From Heterohyrax brucei (lineage: Eukaryota; Chordata; Mammalia; Hyracoidea; Procaviidae), in contig CM053143.1 of NCBI GenBank assembly GCA_028571685.1, forward strand, positions 4,951,501-5,015,500: a DNA stretch of 64,000 nt. Reading direction: 5' to 3'. This document shows, piece after piece, positions 33,795 through 45,200 of this stretch. Both the position numbers and the translations under genes were made by a program. The notes under the pieces were generated by a model. That model was given only the letters and a program-made list of their open reading frames with translations. It was not told the origin of the DNA and did no database searches. Positions within the stretch are counted from its first letter, which is position 1. Each line of letters starts with the position of its first letter.

Positions 33795-34405
33795 ATCTGA
33801 CAATTAAGTCCGTGACCTTAATTGTTCTATATGCTGTACTTACTTCATTGCGGAATATTACCGTGGTCACCTTTGAAGTACTCCCATTGGGAAGCTATGC
33901 AGCAATGTCAGTGCCTAGTCCACCCTTCAGAGTGATTTTGTAACTCTTTATGGAATGGCCATTATGTACCCTGGCACAGTAGCAAGTTCTCAAACTTAAT
34001 TGTCTAGTTGTCTGTGAGGGAGTTTTTAGCCCGTAAACAGATAACTGTATTGGAACACCCTCCCTGCTCACCTGATCTGACCCTCAATGACTGTTTTTTG
34101 TACTCAAAAATAAAGGAAATACTGAAAAGAAGACATTTGGATGATAATCAGGACATCAAGGGTAACACCACTACAGCTCTGATGGCCATTCCAGAAAACC
34201 CACTGCTGTAGAGTCAATTCTGACTCATAGCGATGCTACAATTCCAGAGAAAGAGTTCCAAAATTGCTCTGAAGGGTGGACTAGACACTGGCTTTGGTGC
34301 ATAGCTTCCCAAGCGGTCTACTTTGAAGATGATCGTAGTGATATTCAGCAATGAGGTATGCAGCACTTTTTCTATGATGAGTTCACTAACTTAATGGTCA
34401 GTGCT
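33795..34405 (+). mobile_element. Palindromic (foldback) mariner, copy 2
   Basis: Same layout as the copy at 25859-26402. The left arm 33795-33960 (GTGCCTAGTCCACCCTTCAG) is the reverse complement of the right arm from 34184 (CTGAAGGGTGGACTAGACAC). The loop 33961-34183, about 223 bases, contains the transposase C-terminus on the plus strand: EHPPCSPDLTLNDCFLYSKI and EILKRRHLDDNQDIKGN. The right arm encodes LMAIPE at its start and is interrupted by a 43-bp AfroSINE tail. The expected catalytic region keeps SPDL but reads LND for PSD. Non-autonomous. Confidence 0.85.
34198..34240 (-). mobile_element. 43-bp AfroSINE-tail insertion in the mariner
   Basis: ACCCACTGCTGTAGAGTCAA, TTCTGACTCATAGCGATGCT, ACA: the reverse complement of a GTGGGTTT-tailed AfroSINE end. 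Flanks ATTCCAGAAA (34188-34197) and ATTCCAGAGA (34241-34250). Removing it restores the mariner reading MAIPEKEF seen in copy 1. Confidence 0.9.
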
Positions 34406-35548
34406 TGTATTCTTTTTATTTGCGTTTTTTGTATTTAGAGTTTTAAAGTTCTATTTAGACCAATGCAATTAACACGTTAGTGAGATGTACATTTTTTAGG
34501 GTAAGGAGAAGCTATAAATACATGTGTTACCAAGCCAAGCCAAGTGTTACCAAAGAGCTCAAAATTTCATTCACATTAAAATTTTCAGAAGCAAACTCAT
34601 AATAGTCCTCATGCGATCAAGGGCATCCATAATACATTTCTTGCCCAAGAAAACCAGTATCTGTAAAAACTGTCCAACACCAAATATTCCTAGAATTAGT
34701 GTCTCCTTAATATTTGTTTAAATAGCTTTAAGAAGTGAAACAGGAATTTGATTGTCATTATATCCACATACCCAGTCATATTTGAATATAACCAAAGTCA
34801 CTTGTACACAACATTAATTAGAAAATATGTCACTTTTCTCTCTGTCATTTATCTATAGTTTGTGGATCTTAGAGTTTCTGCTTCATAATAACCACCAGGA
34901 AAGCAGTCATGCATTGACAAATGAAAATAAGTATCCCATAGATCAATAATATCTTATAAATATAAAGACATCAAACGTCATACCATAGACATGGAAGCCT
35001 TTCTCATTATCACTGTTTAGCTGGATGTGAATGGTAATAATGTTTCACTTCTTTTCCAGAGTTTTGAAGAAGGAAGTATTGTTTCTCCATACTTCTTTTT
35101 TGAGCAGAGGAAAATGACTATAAAGCTATTGGGAAAAAGTGAAGCTATGAGATGAAAGAAACCTCTCTCTCCAAATCACTGGATGAAGAGAATCATCTGC
35201 TAACCAGGAACATACAGTCTCCTTGAAGTTATTGACACATATCTATTTTTCACCCATCTGCTAAGAATGGGCAGCTAAAAGAGAACCTGCAATAGAATGA
35301 GAAATCAACTTGGCTCCAACACTGTTTACTAGCTAATTGCTATGATTTGAGCATTTTGATGTTCAAATAAGCCTATTTTCTGTCTCTAGGTAGGTGTCTT
35401 TCCTAGCATTCTCAGTTCTGCAAACTACCCTTCCATAGACTGCATCTGTTGAAGGATGTGTTCTAATAGCAGAAATATCTTATTGGTGATGATAAACACA
35501 GATCAGTCCTGTTTCAAAGCTTAGAAAAATAGAATAAAGGCATGCTAT
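34406..35548. other. Mostly unassigned, with one 10-bp tail insertion
   Basis: About 1.1 kb with no gene or nameable repeat, except for the candidate micro-insertion at 34534-34543. Confidence 0.45.
34534..34543 (-). mobile_element. 10-bp AfroSINE-tail insertion (candidate)
   Basis: GCCAAGCCAA, two units of the AfroSINE tail, sits between perfect 10-bp direct repeats GTGTTACCAA at 34524-34533 and 34544-34553. It may be the shortest of the set. A local duplication is the main alternative. Confidence 0.6.
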
Positions 35549-35745
35549 TGTTTGAAGTGGAGTCAGCTCTGACTCAGAGGAACTCTATAGGACAGAGTAG
35601 AACTGCCCCATAGGGCTTCCTAGGGTGAAATCTTCATAATAGTAGATGGCCAGGTCTTCTGTACTAGAGTCACTGGGTGAGTTCAAACTGTAGACCCTTC
35701 TGTTAGCAGCAGAACATTTAACCAGTACACCATCAGGGCTCCTTA
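35549..35745 (-). mobile_element. AfroSINE
   Basis: Reverse orientation: GTGGAGTCAGCTCTGACTCA, GACAGAGTAGAACTGCCCCA, TAGGGCTTCCTAGGGTGAAA, TCTGTTAGCAGCAGAACATT, CACCATCAGGGCTCCTT. Full length. Confidence 0.93.
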
Positions 35746-35754
35746 AATAATGAT

Positions 35755-35781
35755 ACATGAAAAGAAAGAAGAAAGAAAGAA
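35755..35781 (+). repeat. GAAA-rich simple repeat
   Basis: Short GAAA/GAAGAAA tract between two AfroSINEs. Confidence 0.8.
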
Positions 35782-35785
35782 AACA

Positions 35786-35972
35786 CTGCCGTGGAATCTG
35801 TTTAATTCATGGCAGCCCAATACAACAGAGTAGAATTGCACCATAGGGTTTCCAAGACTATAGTCTTTACTGAAGCAGCCTGTCACATCTTTCTCTTTTG
35901 GAGTAGCTGTTCAGTTCAAATTGCTGACATTTGTCTAGCAGCTGAATGCCTAACCACTGTGCTCTCATGTTT
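35786..35972 (-). mobile_element. AfroSINE
   Basis: Reverse orientation: CTGCCGTGGAATCTGTTTAA, GTAGAATTGCACCATAGGGT, GCAGCCTGTCACATCTTTCT, GCTGAATGCCTAACCACTGT. It lies 13 bases before the L1 that follows. Confidence 0.9.
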
Positions 35973-36119
35973 CTTAAATAAACAAACACAAAGCCAACAG
36001 TGAAAAAAATGACAAGTCAACCCATAAAGAAGAGAAACCTAGAACAGAATAGTAAAAGCAACATAGAAAACACCAACACAAAAATAAATACACCAAATTG
36101 ATAGCAATAAACACATTCC

Positions 36120-39100
36120 TATCAACAATTACACTGAATGTAAACAGATTGAACTACACAGCAGAGACAATGAGTGACAGCTTGGATCAAAAGACAAGAC
36201 CTGTCTGAATGTTGATTATAAGATAAACACCTTAGACTTAAAGATATGAACAAACTGAAAATTAAAGATGAAACAATATATAGTAAGCAACAGTAATCTC
36301 AGATAAAATAAATTTCAATATAAATCCACCATGGACAAGGATGATCACTGTTTATTTTTGAAAGGTTCAGTACACAAGCAGGACTTAACAATATTAAATA
36401 TTTATGCACCCAATACCAGAGCATCTAAGTACATTGAACAAACACTGACTACATTGAAAAATGAGATAGATCACTCCACAATAATAGTTGGAGACTTCAC
36501 ACTCCACTTTACAGTAAAGGACAGATCATCCAGAAAAAAAGCTCAATAAAGATACAGAAGACCTTATTGTAACAATTAGCCCACTAGACCTCATCGACAT
36601 ATACAGAACCTTTTATCCATCAAAGCATAAGTACACCTTCTTCTCCAGTGCACATGGAACACTTTTCAGAATAAACCCTGTGTTAGGACATAAAACAGAC
36701 ATCAACAGAATCCAAACCACTGAATTATTGCAAAACATCTTCTCAGACCATAAAGCCATGAAAGTTGAAATTAATAGCAGAAAAAATGTAGATAGAAATT
36801 AGAACTCATAGAAGCTGAACAACACCTTGCTCAAAAAGTCATGGGTTATAGAAGAAATCAAAGACAAAATAAAGAAATTTATGACATCAAATGAGAATGA
36901 AAACACATCCTAACAGAATCTACAGAATACAGCAAAAGCAGTGCTCAGAGGTCCATTTATCCTTTATAAATGCACACATTAGGAAAGAAGGATGCAAACC
37001 AAAGAATTAACACTACAGCTTAAAGAAGTAGAAAGAGAGTAACAAAAGAACCTATGAGACACCAGAAGAAAACAGATCATAATGATTAGAGCAGAACTAA
37101 ATGAGTTAGAGAGTAGAAGAACAACTGAAAAAAAAAAGACAAAACGAAAAGCTGTTTTTTTTTTTTTTTTTTTTTTTTTTTAATGATTGACAAAATTGAA
37201 AAGCCATTGGCTAAACTTACAAAAAGAAAACAGGAGACAAAATAAATAATCCGAATAAGAAATGAGATGGGAGACATCATAACAGACCCAGCTAAAATCA
37301 AAAGCATCATAACAGAACTCTGTACTCTAACAGATTTGATAACCTAGAGGAAATGGACAAACACCTAGATTCCTATCACATACAAAAATTATCACAGGGA
37401 GAAGTAGAACAACTTAATAAACCTGTCACAAAGGAACCTACTGCCATCGAAGAGACTGAAAAAGTCATCAAAAAACCACCAACCAAAGAAAGCCCTGGCC
37501 CAGATGGCTTCACAAGAGAATTCTACCAAACTTTTAGAGAAAAGTTAACTCCAAGACTACTGAGACTATTTCACAGCACAAAAAGAGATGGAATGCTCCC
37601 AAATTCATTCTATGAAGCAGCATAACCCTGATACCAAAGCCAGGGAAATATCCAACAAATAAGGAAAACTACAGACCAATATCGCTCATGAACTGAAATG
37701 CAAAAATCTTCAACAAAAGCCTAGCCAATAGAATTCATACCAAAAAATATATCAAAAAATAATTCATAATGACCAGGTGGGATTCATACCTGGGATTCAA
37801 GGCTGATTCAACATCAGAAAAACAACTAATGTGATCATCCACATAAATAACAAAAAAGATAAGAATATCCTGACTTTGTCAATTGATGTAGAAAAGGCAT
37901 TTGACAAAGTCCAACAGCCAATCATGCTAAAAACTCTCAGCAAAATAGCAATAGAAGGCAAATTCCTCAATGCATTAAGGGGCATCTATACAAAGCCAAC
38001 CACCTACATCACCCTGAGTGTAGAGACTGAAAGACTTCCCCTTGAGAACAGGAACTAGACAAGGCTGCCCACTCTCATTGCTTCTTTCAATATTGTACTA
38101 GAAGTTCTGGCCAGAGCAATTATACAAGACAAAAAATAAAGGGCATCCACATCAGCAAAGAAGAAGGAAAAATCTACCTATTTGCAGATTATATGATTGT
38201 ATGTGCAGAGAATCCTAAAGAATTCATTAGTAAACTACTGGAACTAATAGAAGAATTCAACAAAGTATCAGGATATAAGATAAATAAAAGTAAATCAGTA
38301 GAATTCCTTTATACCAGCAAAGAAATCATTAAAGAAATAATCAAATCAATACTACTTACTATAACCCTCAGGAAGATAAAATACCTAGGAATAAACCTAA
38401 CTGGAGAAATAGGAGACCTATACAAAGAGAACTACAAGACCTTACTACAAGAAACCAAAAGAGACTTACATAAATGGAGAAATCTACCTTGCTCATGGAC
38501 AGGAAGTCTTAACATTGTGAAAATGTCTATTTTACCCAAAGCCATCTACATATAAAATGGAATCCCAATACAAATTGCAGTGAAATTGTTTAGCGAGATG
38601 GAGAAACAAATCATCAACTTTGGAAAGAGAAGAAATTCCAGATAAGGCAAGCACTACTGAAGAGGTGGAACACAGTGGGAACCTCACAGTATCCAACCTT
38701 AGAACCTATTACACTGCCACAATAGTCCAAACAGCCTGGTACTGGTACAAAAAGAGACATAGAGAGCAGTGGAAAAGACTCAAGACTCGAGAGGCCACTA
38801 TCCTCCTGTGAACAGTTAATATTCGACAAAAGCCCTAAGATTCTAAACTGAGGTAAACACAGTCTCTTTAATAAATGGTGCTGGCAAAACTGGATATCCA
38901 TCTGCAAAAACTGAAACAAAACTCATATCTCATATGCTACACAAAAATTAACTAAAATGGGATAAAAGACCTAAATATCAAACCTAAAATGATAATGATC
39001 ATGCAAGAAAAATTAGGGTCAATAATGGAACTTTTAATACACAACTTAGACAGACTTCAAAATCTAACACAGCACAATCAACAGAAGAGAAAAATAGATA

Positions 39101-39425
39101 AATGGGAACTACTCAGAATCACTTTTGCTCTTCCAAAGACTTTATCTAAAGAATTAAAAGACCACCTACAGAATGGGAGAAAAATATTTGGTAACTACAT
39201 GTCAGACCGACATCTCATCTCCATAATCTGCAAGGTACTGCAAAATATCAACAGCCAAGCTATCAACAAGAAAAAGATAAATAACTCAATTAAGCACTGG
39301 ACGAAGGAGATGGACAGGCACGTCACTAAAGATGATACCCAGGCAGCCAAAAGAGACAGGAGGAAATACAACCACTAGTTATTAAAGAAATCCAAATCAA
39401 AATAATGATGAGATACCATTTCCAC
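36120..39425 (+). pseudogene. L1 element D ORF2 relic
   Basis: Endonuclease pieces: SVHKQDLTILNIYAPNTRAS and IVGDF at 36331-36549. RT pieces: KESPGPDGFTREFYQTFREK at 37353-37625, [15 protein letters not shown] (motif A) at 37831-38058, TRQGCPLSL (motif B) near 38055-38080, and FADY at 38181-38192, where FADD is required. Then LYTSKEIIKEIIKSILLTIT and [13 protein letters not shown] at 38193-38555. C-terminal pieces continue to 39378. The broken motif C and repeated stops make it inactive. Confidence 0.92.
37132..37186 (+). repeat. A10 and T27-T28 homopolymer tracts within L1 ORF2
   Basis: A run of ten A and, 16 bases on, about 27 T replace the L1 sequence AAAGCTGGTTCTTT found in other copies. 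Probably slippage expansion of a short T run; an assembly artefact is possible. Confidence 0.85.
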
Positions 39426-39597
39426 CAAATGATCCCAACTCAACTGGAACAGATGATCACCAAGGACAACAGTGACATGAGGGAAAAAGAGCCCAGAAGA
39501 CAGAAGGACCCATGAGAATGGGCTACTGTAGTAACATGTGACCAAATGAACCAGATGATGCCTGGCCACTACCAAAGACAACTGTGATGGTCACACA

Positions 39598-39984
39598 ATG
39601 CCAAGTCCCAGTGGCAACATGATAAAAAGCGGAGTGCACCTCAAGAACTCCACTAAAAGACTACAATTGATGATCCAAAGGCCTGAGGGTTCCCCTGGGA
39701 GCATGATCTCTAGACCTGCTGCTGCCCCTGAGCAGAAAACATTACTGAGGTCCACTCTCCAGACAGGAATGTGTTGGACTCGTGGACATAATGTGACCAT
39801 ATTATGTGTGCACTTTATTGTTCCATGCATCTATAGGATGCTGCCCTATTGGTCCTCTACTAGAAAGGACACGAGACGGTGTAGAGGAAGGGACAGGACA
39901 TTTTTAAGAGGATGTGACATGTATAGAATAGAAATGAGGAGTGTGCTGTCACCAGGCAAGGAAAGCAGAGGGTCTCGCCTATAG
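39598..39984 (+). other. 128-codon open frame in the L1 element D 3' UTR
   Basis: Open in a copy whose ORF2 is full of stops. Segments SPGSMISRPAAAPEQKTLLR, STLQTGM and SSTRKDTRRCRGRDRTFLRG align in frame with the minus-strand frame 41695-41363 (APGSMVPRPAAAPEQKTLLR, RRERSRWRGGDRKLLRG) and with the shorter 6786-6989. No signal peptide or known domain. It could be a chance open frame in GC-richer DNA. Confidence 0.3.
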
Positions 39985-40044
39985 GCAGGAGGGTAAATTT
40001 AATTTGGATTGTATACTTTCACTGAATACAAATTTAAAAAAAAA

Positions 40045-41288
40045 AAAGCTGTTGAATCAATTCTGAAGGGTGTGCAAGAGGAGTAATCAATCTGTTTTGA
40101 CTTGAATTTATTTGGCTGTATGGTAGAAAAATCCAAAATATAATGTCATAACCCCAAACATTTTTTTATCATTTTGTAAGCCCAAAATCATATATATAAA
40201 CAAATGAGATATCAAAGACCAAAAAGCTCCTTCTGTCCATCTGTTCTGACATTCTTGCCTTGTTATTGTCGTATGGCTATTGAACATACAGAGCAAGAAA
40301 TCCTAGAGAAAAAGAAGGAAAAAGGTACAGTCCAAAAGGCATGGCTCCACTGACTCTGTACCTTTATTTTATGTTGAAAACAATAGCTCTGCTGAAAGTT
40401 TACCTGATGAACTACTAATATTGTATTGGCCAGCATTGGGAAACATGGCTATTACTAGCTGCCAGAAAAACTAAAGAATTGACTTTAGGCACATCTAGCA
40501 GAATGTCTGCCCAGGTAACATTTTCATGTATATTACTTTCTTTACAAAGCTTTTGTGAGTTAGAATTTTAATGCAAAACTTCAGTGGAGATAGCTTCACC
40601 TCTTAATATATGTTTCAGCTAACATACGTATTTATAAATATTTACATACCCAAAGAATGTGGAAATAATTTTGAATTAGAATTCAAACACAATCTGGAAA
40701 CCATAGAAATCGTGTGTGTCTATTTCAATAAACACACTGAAGATTAATAAATATGTCCCAGAATGCAAATCTCTACCCTACATTTTGCTGGCTTTAGGAG
40801 AACTAGCATTATTACAGAAACAGAACAAAGAACTGCTTCTTAACAGTTGTTAACTATTCAATAGATATTCCAAACACTTTACATTCTGATGTTATACATA
40901 CACACTCACATATACGTAAGTATGTAGTCATTGCACACTGTCTTAATTACATTTAAGATACTGGTTAGATGTTTTTAATTTAATGCTTTTAAATTTGTCC
41001 TATTTAATATTTTTTATCTCAGAAGATTTTTATTTTTAACAGCAGATCACTAAATATAGATCTTGGAGTGTAAAGAAGGAATGAACCATCCTGCTTGAGA
41101 AAATGGAGTAGTTGCTATCTTTTCAAACAATCGTAGAAAACTAATTTTGGACCCTGAGATTAGGATAAAAAGTGAAAAAAAAAAAGAAAGAAAAACAAGC
41201 CTGAGTGATAATCATTCCAGCTTCTTGTTTTTCCCCATCACGACTTAGACCACTATATAAATGTATTACTACGCATAGCTTTAAAACA
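40045..41288. other. No recognisable feature (spacer between two facing L1s)
   Basis: About 1.2 kb of AT-rich sequence between the 3' ends of the L1s at 35985-40044 and 41400-48464. No gene or nameable repeat seen; an A-rich run lies at 41176-41192. Confidence 0.5.
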
Positions 41289-41399
41289 CAGTTGCCATCC
41301 TTTCAGTTCAGACTCATGGTGAACCCAATTGTGTCAGAGCAGAAATGTGCTTCAGGGAGTCTTCAGTGGCTGACTTTCTGGAAGCAGATCGTCAGACAT
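41289..41399 (-). mobile_element. AfroSINE variant, left half (split by L1 element E)
   Basis: GTTGCCATCCTTTCAGTTCA, GACTCATGGTGAACCCAATT, GTGTCAGAGCAGAAATGTGC and GAAGCAGATCGTCAGAC read as the 3' half of an AfroSINE in reverse. The other half resumes at 48465. Confidence 0.82.
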
Positions 41400-41695
41400 T
41401 TTTTTAAAATTCTGCTTGCCCTGCCCGGTGACAGCACACTGCTACTCTTCTGTCTATATATTTTGTAGCCTCTTAACAATTTCCTGTCCCCTCCTCTCCA
41501 CCTACTCCTCTCCCTTCTAGTAAAAAGCCAGTAGGACAGTATCCTATAGATGCATAGGACCATAAAGTATGCACACCATATGATCATGTTGTGTCCTCCA
41601 ATTCCGTCCATTAATGTCCGAAGAGTTGACCTCAGTAATGTTTTCTGCTCAGGGGCAGCAGCAGGTCTAGGGACCATGCTCCCAGGGGCACCCAA
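41363..41695 (-). other. 110-codon open frame in the L1 element E 3' UTR
   Basis: Sense frame within the 3' UTR of the minus-strand L1. It shares PRPAAAPEQKTLLRSTL, a YR-ILSYW-type hydrophobic stretch and SSVLSPGRASR with the frame at 39598-39984. It runs past the L1 end into the flanking SINE, so its C-terminus is not part of the element. Function unknown. Confidence 0.3.
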
Positions 41696-42299
41696 GCCTT
41701 TGAGCCATCAAGTGTTAGTGGAGTTCTTGAGGTGTATTCCTTTTTTTCTCTTGTTAGCGGAGTTCTTGAGGTGTGTCCCTTTTTTTCTCTTGTTGCCACT
41801 GGGACATGACATAACGTGCCCCATCACATCTGTCTGTGGTGGTGTCTGGGCACCACCTGATTCTTCTGGTCATACTTAGATGTAGTCACGCATTCACACA
41901 GGTCCTTCTGTCTCCTGGGCTCTTTTCCTCTCATGTCTTTGTTGTTCTTGGTGATCTTCTGCTTCAGATGAGTTGGGACTGCTTGATATGCTTCAGATGA
42001 CAGCTTGCCAGCTTTTAAGAAATCAAGATGCCACTCAACAAGATGGGGTGCAAAAAATTCTCTTAGCAGTAGGCTAGTTATGCCAATTGGCCTAGATGTC
42101 CCCTGAGAGCATGGTCCCCACACCCTTGTCCCTGCTACTCTATCCTTGCAATATTGGGTTAAGATTAAAAGAGTTTCAGTTTATATTCAAGTCCAGTTAA
42201 GTTGATCTTTCTACTGTGTGCTGTCACTGCTTTCACCCAAACAAGTTTCTACTGACTAGATAATGTATCACCAGCCCTCTCCCTCTCTCCCCTCCCTTG

Positions 42300-45200
42300 C
42301 AGCCTTTAAATATTCTTTTCAAGTTCTTACAGGAGGGGTCTCATACAATATTTGTACTTTTGTCACTGACTGATTTCACTCAGCACAATGTCTTTCAACT
42401 GAAACCAGGGTATGAGATGCTTCCTAAAATCATCCTTGTTCTTTGTCATTGCATAGTGTTCCGCTGAGTACATGTATCGTAGTTTATTTATCCATTCATC
42501 CATTGTTGGGCATCTAGGTTGATGCTATCCTTTTGCTAGTGTGGACTGTGCTGCAATAAATATTCAAATGCATTTATCAGCTCATGTGACTGCTCTTGAT
42601 TCTGCAAGATATATTCCAAGCAGTGGGATTACTGGATCAAATGGTATGTCTATTTCCAGTTTTTCAAGGAAGCACCGAATTGTTTTCCACAGAGCTTGTA
42701 CCATTTTGCAATCCCGCTGGCAGTGTAGGAGAGTTCCAATCTCTCCACAGCCTTTCCAGTATTTGTTGTTTTGTTTTTTGCATTGTGGCCAGCCTTATTG
42801 GAGTCAGATGGTATCCCATTGTATTATTGATTTGGATTTCTCTGATAGCTAGTGATAGTGAGCATTTTCTCATGTGTCTTTTGGCTGCCTGTCTGTCCTC
42901 TTTAGTGAAGCGTCTGTCCACCTGCTTTGCCTATTACTTAATTGGGTTATTTATCTTTTTCTTGTTGACATTTTTCAGTATCTTGCAGATTATGGACATC
43001 AGACGTATGTCCGATATGTAGTTGCCAAATATTTTTTCCAATTCTGTAGGTGGTCTTTTAATTCTTTTGATAAAGTCTTTGGGTGAGCAAAAGTGTTTGA
43101 TTCTTACTACTTCCAACTTACTCTCTTCTGTCGATCGTGTTTTGTCAGACTTTGAAGTCTGTCTAAAATATGTATTGAAAATTGCATTGTTGACCCTATT
43201 TTTTCTTGGATGATCTTTAACATTTTAGGTTTGATATTTAGGTCTTTTATCTAATTTCTGTTAGTATTTGTGTAAGGTGTAAGATACGAGTCTTGCTTCA
43301 TTTTTTTTTGCAGATGGATAGCCAGTTTTGCCACCATTTGTTAAAGAGACTGTTTCTTCCCAGATTACAGTCTTAGGGCCTTTGTCAAATATCAGCTGTT
43401 CTTAAAAGTATGGTGGCATCTCTGGGGTCTCAGCTCTGTTCCATCAGTCCATATATCTCTTTTCGTACCAGTACTAGGCTGTTTTGACTACTGTGGCAGT
43501 GCAATACGTTCTAAGGTCAGGCAGTGTGAGGTCTCCAACTGTGTTCCTCTTTTCCAGTAGTGCTTTGCTTATCCCTTTCCAAACAAAGTTGGTGATTTGT
43601 TGCTCCATCTCATTAAAAAATGTCACTAGAATTTGTATTGGGGTTGAATTTTATACTTAGATCACTTCAGGTAAAATAGACATTTTTATAATTGTAAATC
43701 TTCCTATTCATGAGCAGTGTAGGTTTCTCCATTTATATAAGTCCCTCTTAGTTTCTTGCAGTAAGGTCTTGTAGTTCTCTTTGTAAAGGTCTCTTATTTG
43801 TGTAGTTAGATTTATTCCTAGGTATTTTATCTTCTTGTGCGCTATAGTAAATAGTATTGATTTGGTGATTTCTTTGATGAACTCCTTGTTGGTATAAAGG
43901 AATCCTACTGAGTTACTTACGTTTATCTTATAGCGTGGTACTTTGCTGAACTCTTTTATTAGTTTGAGTAGTTTACTTATGGATTCTTTAGGAATTTGTT
44001 CATATACAATCATATCATCTGCAAATAGGGAGATTTTTACTTCTTTGCTGATGCAAATGATTTTATTTCTTTGTCTTGTCTTATTTTCCAGCTAGAACTT
44101 CCAGTACAACATTGAATAGAAGTGATGAGAGTGGACATCCTTGTCTAGTTCCTGTTCTCAGGAGAAATTCTTTCAGTATCTCTCCTTTCAGGATGATGTC
44201 TGTGGTTTGCTTTGCTTAGATGCCTCTTATTGCTTTAAGAATTTTCCCTTCTATTTCTATTTTGCTGACAATTTTTAGCATGAATTGGTGTTAAACTTTG
44301 TCAAATACCTTTTCTGTATCAACTGATGAAAACAGGTGATTCTTATCTTTTGTGCTATTTATGTGATTGATCACATTAATTGTTTTTCTGTCATTGAACC
44401 AAACTTGCGTCTGTGATATGAATTCCACTTGGTCATGATGAATTGTTTTTTTAATATGTTGTTAAATTCTATTGGCAAGGCTTTTGTGGAAGATTTTTGC
44501 ATCAAGGTTCATGAGTGATACTGATCTGTAATTTTCTTTTTTGTGGGATTTTTCTCTGGCTTTGGCATCAGAGTGATGCTGGCTTCATAGAATGAATTTG
44601 GGAGTATCCCACCCTTTCTATGCTGTGAAATTATCTCAGTGGTGTTGGAATTATCTCTTCTCTAAAAGCTTGGTAGAATTCTCTTGTGAAGCCATCTGAG
44701 CCAGTACTTTCTTTTTGGTTGGTAGTTTTTTGATGACTTATTCAATCTCTTCCTTTGTGACAGGTTTATTAAGTTGTTCTGCCTCTCCTTGTCATAATTT
44801 TGGTAGGTGATATGAATCTACAAATTTCTCTGTTTCTTCTAGGTTTTTGAATCTGTTAGAGTCTTTCATAGTATTCTGTTATGATACCTCTGATTTCACT
44901 TGGGTTTGTTGTGACATCTCCCATCCCTTTTCTCATTTGGGTTGTTTTCTATTGTAAGTTTAGCCAGTGGTTTATCAATTTTCTTGATCTTTTAAAAAAA
45001 ACCAGCTGTCAGTTTTGTTAATTGTTTCAGTTGTTCTTCTATTCTCTCATCCATTTAGCTCTGCTCTTACCTTTATCAACTGTATTCTTCTGGCAACTGA
45101 GAGATTCCTCTATTGCTCTCCTTCAACTTGTTCAAGCTATAGGGTTACCTCTTCAGTTTGGGTCCTTTCTTCCTTACAAATGCGTACAAATTGACCTTGG

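Larger units (their letters stand above)
35985..40044 (+). mobile_element. L1 element D, 5'-truncated
   Basis: Begins in the sequence between ORF1 and ORF2 (AACACAAAGCCAACAGTGA), passes through the whole of ORF2 with small deletions, and ends with the GC-rich 3' UTR and an A12 tail near 40033-40044. A junction at about 39430 joins the ORF2 end directly to the 3' UTR (CAACTGGAACAGATGATCAC), so the start of the 3' UTR is missing. A T-rich expansion lies at 37156-37182. I see no target-site duplication. Confidence 0.93.
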
